DNA of 64,000 nt. It comes from Niebla homalea. Lineage: Eukaryota > Ascomycota > Lecanoromycetes > Lecanorales > Ramalinaceae. The stretch is from assembly GCA_019925105.1 (NCBI GenBank), contig JAHGAU010000033.1, forward strand, positions 558,001 through 622,000, read 5' to 3'. The notes beneath the pieces are model-generated. The model made no database searches. It saw nothing but the letters and a program-made list of their open reading frames with translations, and had not been told where the DNA came from. A program made the translations under genes and the position numbers. Positions 60,598 to 64,000 of this stretch are shown here, piece by piece; within the stretch, counting starts at the first letter, position 1; the number at the start of each line of letters is the position of its first letter.

Positions 60598-61950
60598 TTA
60601 TCCCTCGCTTTGCTGCAATGGCAGCATAGCGGGAACCATACCTGTTTGGGTAATGATATCGATAAGTATCCGGTACCCTTATATATACTTTTTATATTAA
60701 CTATTATCACGTTTTATTAAATAATATATATACTACACTTAAAGTTAAGAAATTCGAAGCGTTTAATAGGTTTAATAGGGTCTTAAAAACTATTAAAAAT
60801 ATCGTAATTAATGAATTAATAATTCAGGAACTTATAGTCCGTATAAATAGTATATAAGATTGGAATTATTAACCTATTTAATACAATCTTAAACCGTTAA
60901 CGACGTTAATAAAGGATCTGGATTTTATTAAGCTATTTAAGTATTTTAAGCTATTTATACCGGATAATTAATTAAATTATATAATAATTTCTATTAATTA
61001 TAATATATTTAAGAAACGTATTAACCGATTTACTTAATAATAAGAGTATATAACGGTTTGTAATGAAGGCTTAAGTCCATTTAAACCCCGTAGATAGATT
61101 AATAGTAATAATAATAAGATCGGGAATTTTTCGGGTATAATATATTAATTATAGTTTATAAGTAACCCGGATAAGTAATCTTTAGGATCTGTATATAAAT
61201 ACCGGCCGTTCCCCCGAGATTTAATCTATAAGGTTACTTAGAAAGTATTAATACCGCGGGTTTTATTAAAAGATTTAATATAATATAAATGATAAATCAG
61301 GATTATTAATAAAATATTAAATTAAATTTAAAGATTTCAGATTCAAGGATTAATCTCCTTAAAAGTAATAATAATTTATTAATTAAAGTATGGGATTTAT
61401 TATATTACTTTAAAGCCGTATACCGACGGTAAATTAAGCTTAAATAAAAAGTTTTTATGGATAAATAATAATTTATTATAAGGCTTACTTTAAATATATT
61501 ATAAATATCGCCGTTAAAACGGTAAAAGTAAACTTTAAGATGTACTTACTTTACGTCGATAATTACCTTTTCAGTTTCCGTTTTACGTTTAAAATTATAG
61601 GAATTAAGGGTATTTATGAAAGCCGTAAGAAAGGTATATTACTAGAAACGTTAAGGGTAACTATTGAGCTCCTGAAAACCTTACTTTTAGCTCTAAAGTA
61701 TATCGTTTTTTTAATAACCCTTAACCAGAACGGATCTCCTTTTATACTTTAAATTACTCAGTATCGGTATATATAGAACCGCGAAGATGGACTTAAGAAT
61801 ACTATGTATGTAAATAACTATTAAGTAGATATTATAAAACTCAAAATATTAAGGATACCAAACTATTATTTATAACACGGACGTTATATTAGATACTTAG
61901 TTTACTTGATAAGATAATAATACGGTTATCATAATAATAATAACTTATAC
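60598..61950 (+). repeat. Direct repeat unit A, about 1.35 kb, RIP-mutated
   Basis: Begins TTATCCCTCGCTTTGCTGCA and matches 62262 onwards through blocks such as GATATCGATAAGTATCCG, CCGTTAACGACGTT, AGATACCGGCC-type and CTTAGTATCGG-type sequence. A plus-strand open stretch (61540-61752, LNQNGSPFIL at its end) is a decayed frame also visible, more damaged, in unit B. Element type unknown. Confidence 0.75.
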
Positions 61951-62257
61951 CATCTGCAAATTTATGAACAAGCATATAAGCACTCCGAGTGCAAGCGAGC
62001 AGGTTAAGTAGGTTAAAAGTATATCGCCCTTCGCTTAACCTTTAAGCGCTCGCGAGTATCCGGTTTACTCGTAAGTATTTTACTTGCTTCTAAGTTTTTA
62101 TTTTTTTTTACTTAACGTTTTTTTAATTAAATTACCCCTTTTAACTACCCCCCTTTAAGGATAAATTACTAGCTTTAAGGGTAACTTTTAACTAAATCAA
62201 CCGAATCTGTAATCTATTTCTAAAAAACGTTGAATATTACGGCTTATAGGTGGTTTT
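61951..62257. mobile_element. Truncated copy of the inverted-repeat element at 39865
   Basis: Starts CATCTGCAAATTTATGAAC and follows that element for about 300 bp up to GGCTTATAGG, where it is cut off and joined to repeat unit B. The right terminal repeat is missing. Confidence 0.75.
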
Positions 62258-62261
62258 GGGG

Positions 62262-64000
62262 TTATTCCTCGCTTTGCTGCGATGGCAGCACCGCGGGAAC
62301 TATACCTGTTTAGGTAGTAATATCGATAAGTATCCGCTATCTTAATATATCTTTTATTTATTGATAGGAGAACCCTTATATATACCCTTTATATTAACTC
62401 TATTATTATAACATTTTAGTAAATAATATATATATATATTATTTAAAGCGGATAAATTTAAAGCTTTTAGTACGTTAAATATAATCTTAGAAACTATTAA
62501 AAGTATAGTGGTTAATAAGTCAATAATCGGTAAACTTAAGCCCGTACCGAGAATATATAGGATTTAAATTATTAACTTATATAATATAATCCTAGGCCGT
62601 TAACGACGTTTATAAAGGAGTCAAATCTTATTAAGCTTTTTAAGTATTTTAAGTTATTTATACCGGACGAGGAATTAGGTTATATTGTTATTTATATTAA
62701 TTATAATACGTTTAAAAAAACGTACCGATTAATTCGCTTAATAATAAGAGTACGAGCCGGACGGTAACGGTAATGATCCTAGTCGATTCAGGGCCCGGTA
62801 ATAAGATCGGTATATTTATAAGTATTATGTTGATAATTAAGGTTTATACAATACCCGGGATAAGGACCCTTTAAGATCTATATATAGATACCGGCCATTC
62901 CCCTGAAATTTACTTTATAAAATTACTTGAACGATATTAATATTGTGGATTTTATCTACTCCGGGAAGCGGGACGGGATATATCCCATGGGATAGGGACG
63001 GGATAGGGACGGGATAGGGACGGGATAGGGACGGGATAGGGACGGGATAGGGACGGGATAGGGATGGGACGGGATGAAGTGAATAGAATCCCATCCCGTA
63101 CTAATACGGGATGGGACGGGATGGGATCGGGATATACCAAGATCCCGGTGGCGGATAAAATAAGGGAAAATCTGGCCAAAACAATGAATTAAGGGGTAAA
63201 AAAGGGTGATTATTACAAAGATTATCACCCTTTTTTACCCCTTAATTCATTGTTTTGGCCATACCCCTTTTTTACCCCGCGTCTTGGCGGGATCTTGGCA
63301 TATCCCGATCCCATCCCGCCGGGATAGGGATGGGATGGGATAGGATACAGCCTTATCCCTTCCCACGCGGGATGGGATAAGTAAATCAAAAAACCGTCCC
63401 ATCCCGTCCCGCTTCCCGGAGTAATTTTATCAATAACTCTATTATAACATAAATAATAAGTTTAAATCGTTAATAGAATATAAATGTTCACTTTAAAGAT
63501 TTTAGATTTAAAGATTAACCCCTTTAAGAGTAATAACGATTTTTTAATTAAAGTAAAGGATTTATTAAACTACTTTATGGCCGTGTATTAACGGTAGATT
63601 AAACCTAGAGGAAACGTTTTTATAGAGGATTAATTAATTTAATATATGGTTCATTCTAAATAAACTATAAATATCGCTGTTAAAGCGGTAAGAATTACCT
63701 TTAAAACCTGTTTACTTTATAATCTGTTTACTTTACTTTAGCTATTAACTTTTTAACGTCCGGTTTACGTTTAGAATTATAGGGATTAAGGGTAGTTAGA
63801 AAAGCCGTAAACAGCGTATATTATTAAAGATATTAGGAGTAGTTATGGCTTTACTTTTACCTTTAAAATACGTCGTTTTTTCCCATAAATTCTTCTTTAA
63901 AACAGATCTCTTTTTATATTTTACATTACTTAGTATCGGTATATATAAAACTGTAAAGATATACTCAAGAATATTAATTATTTAAGTAATGATTAAGTAA
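62262..64000 (+). repeat. Direct repeat unit B, runs off the window, carries a MITE
   Basis: Same sequence as unit A with independent RIP changes, plus the MITE at 62959-63421. The end expected from unit A would lie about 80 bp past the window. Confidence 0.75.
62959..63421. mobile_element. Hairpin MITE copy 4, best preserved
   Basis: Ends CTCCGGGAAGCGGGACGGGA and its exact inverse, TA on both sides (62957-62958, 63422-63423). Six or so GATAGGGACGGG units follow the left end and inverted GGGATGGGAT-type units precede the right. At the centre, 63174-63210 and 63224-63260 are perfectly complementary over 37 bases with a 13-base loop. Almost no RIP damage. The PYPVPIPSLSR frames on the minus strand come from the 12-bp repeat and are not genes. 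Confidence 0.92.

Noticed and set aside
60388..60720. 110-codon plus frame
   Set aside because: Runs across a transposon end, the host flank and the start of another repeat, so it cannot be one gene.
62952..63228. Minus-strand frames with PYPVPIPSLSR repeats
   Set aside because: They are the 12-bp satellite of the MITE read in frame, crossing its terminal repeats.

Overview
This window looks like part of a nuclear chromosome of a filamentous ascomycete (Pezizomycotina). Two gene-bearing islands of ordinary base composition (about 5.5-15 kb and 44.4-58.6 kb) sit inside very AT-rich blocks full of TpA and stop codons, poor in CpA/TpG. Related copies in those blocks differ almost only by C-to-T and G-to-A changes, which is the signature of repeat-induced point mutation (RIP). 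Other fungal marks are a HET-domain gene, Tad-like LINE tails, short spliceosomal introns and no operons. I see no tRNA, rRNA or CRISPR. The species cannot be named from the sequence alone.

Layout. 1-5543: RIP-mutated LTR retrotransposon whose right LTR cuts into the 3' end of a HET-domain pseudogene (5533-7179). 7546-9281: inverted-repeat DNA transposon. 9767-13586: two divergent uncharacterised genes (408 and 396 aa) around a 1.4 kb intergenic region. 13749-14313: RIP-decayed tandem duplication. 15585-44100: transposon graveyard with several nested insertions that can be resolved by hand: a 4.6 kb TA-flanked inverted-repeat element carrying a solo LTR and a hairpin MITE; two copies of a 2.36 kb LTR element in opposite orientation, each with perfect 5-bp target duplications, one interrupted by another short LTR element; a third short LTR element carrying an inserted inverted-repeat element; and three LINE 3' ends. 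44436-57966: second gene island with a Cys/His + coiled-coil protein (596 aa), a single-pass membrane protein with one intron (662 aa), a membrane-anchored protein derived from a copia-type retropepsin-like domain (261 aa), another membrane protein with one intron (410 aa), a possible glycine-zipper microprotein and a 693-aa orphan. 58264-60482: a Mutator-like MITE, then a 1.86 kb TA-flanked transposon inserted in the edge of the island. 60598-64000: a direct repeat of about 1.35 kb, one copy of which carries a hairpin MITE that the other lacks.

The genes do not form an obvious pathway. The island genes are mostly lineage-restricted, low-complexity or membrane proteins, as often seen in the fast-evolving compartment of such genomes. 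The most interesting items are a TA-inserting MITE family built of inverted minisatellites around a long hairpin (four copies of different RIP age), the host gene that appears domesticated from a copia polyprotein, the nested small LTR elements, and an array of 201-bp units copied from the 3' end of a resident gene.
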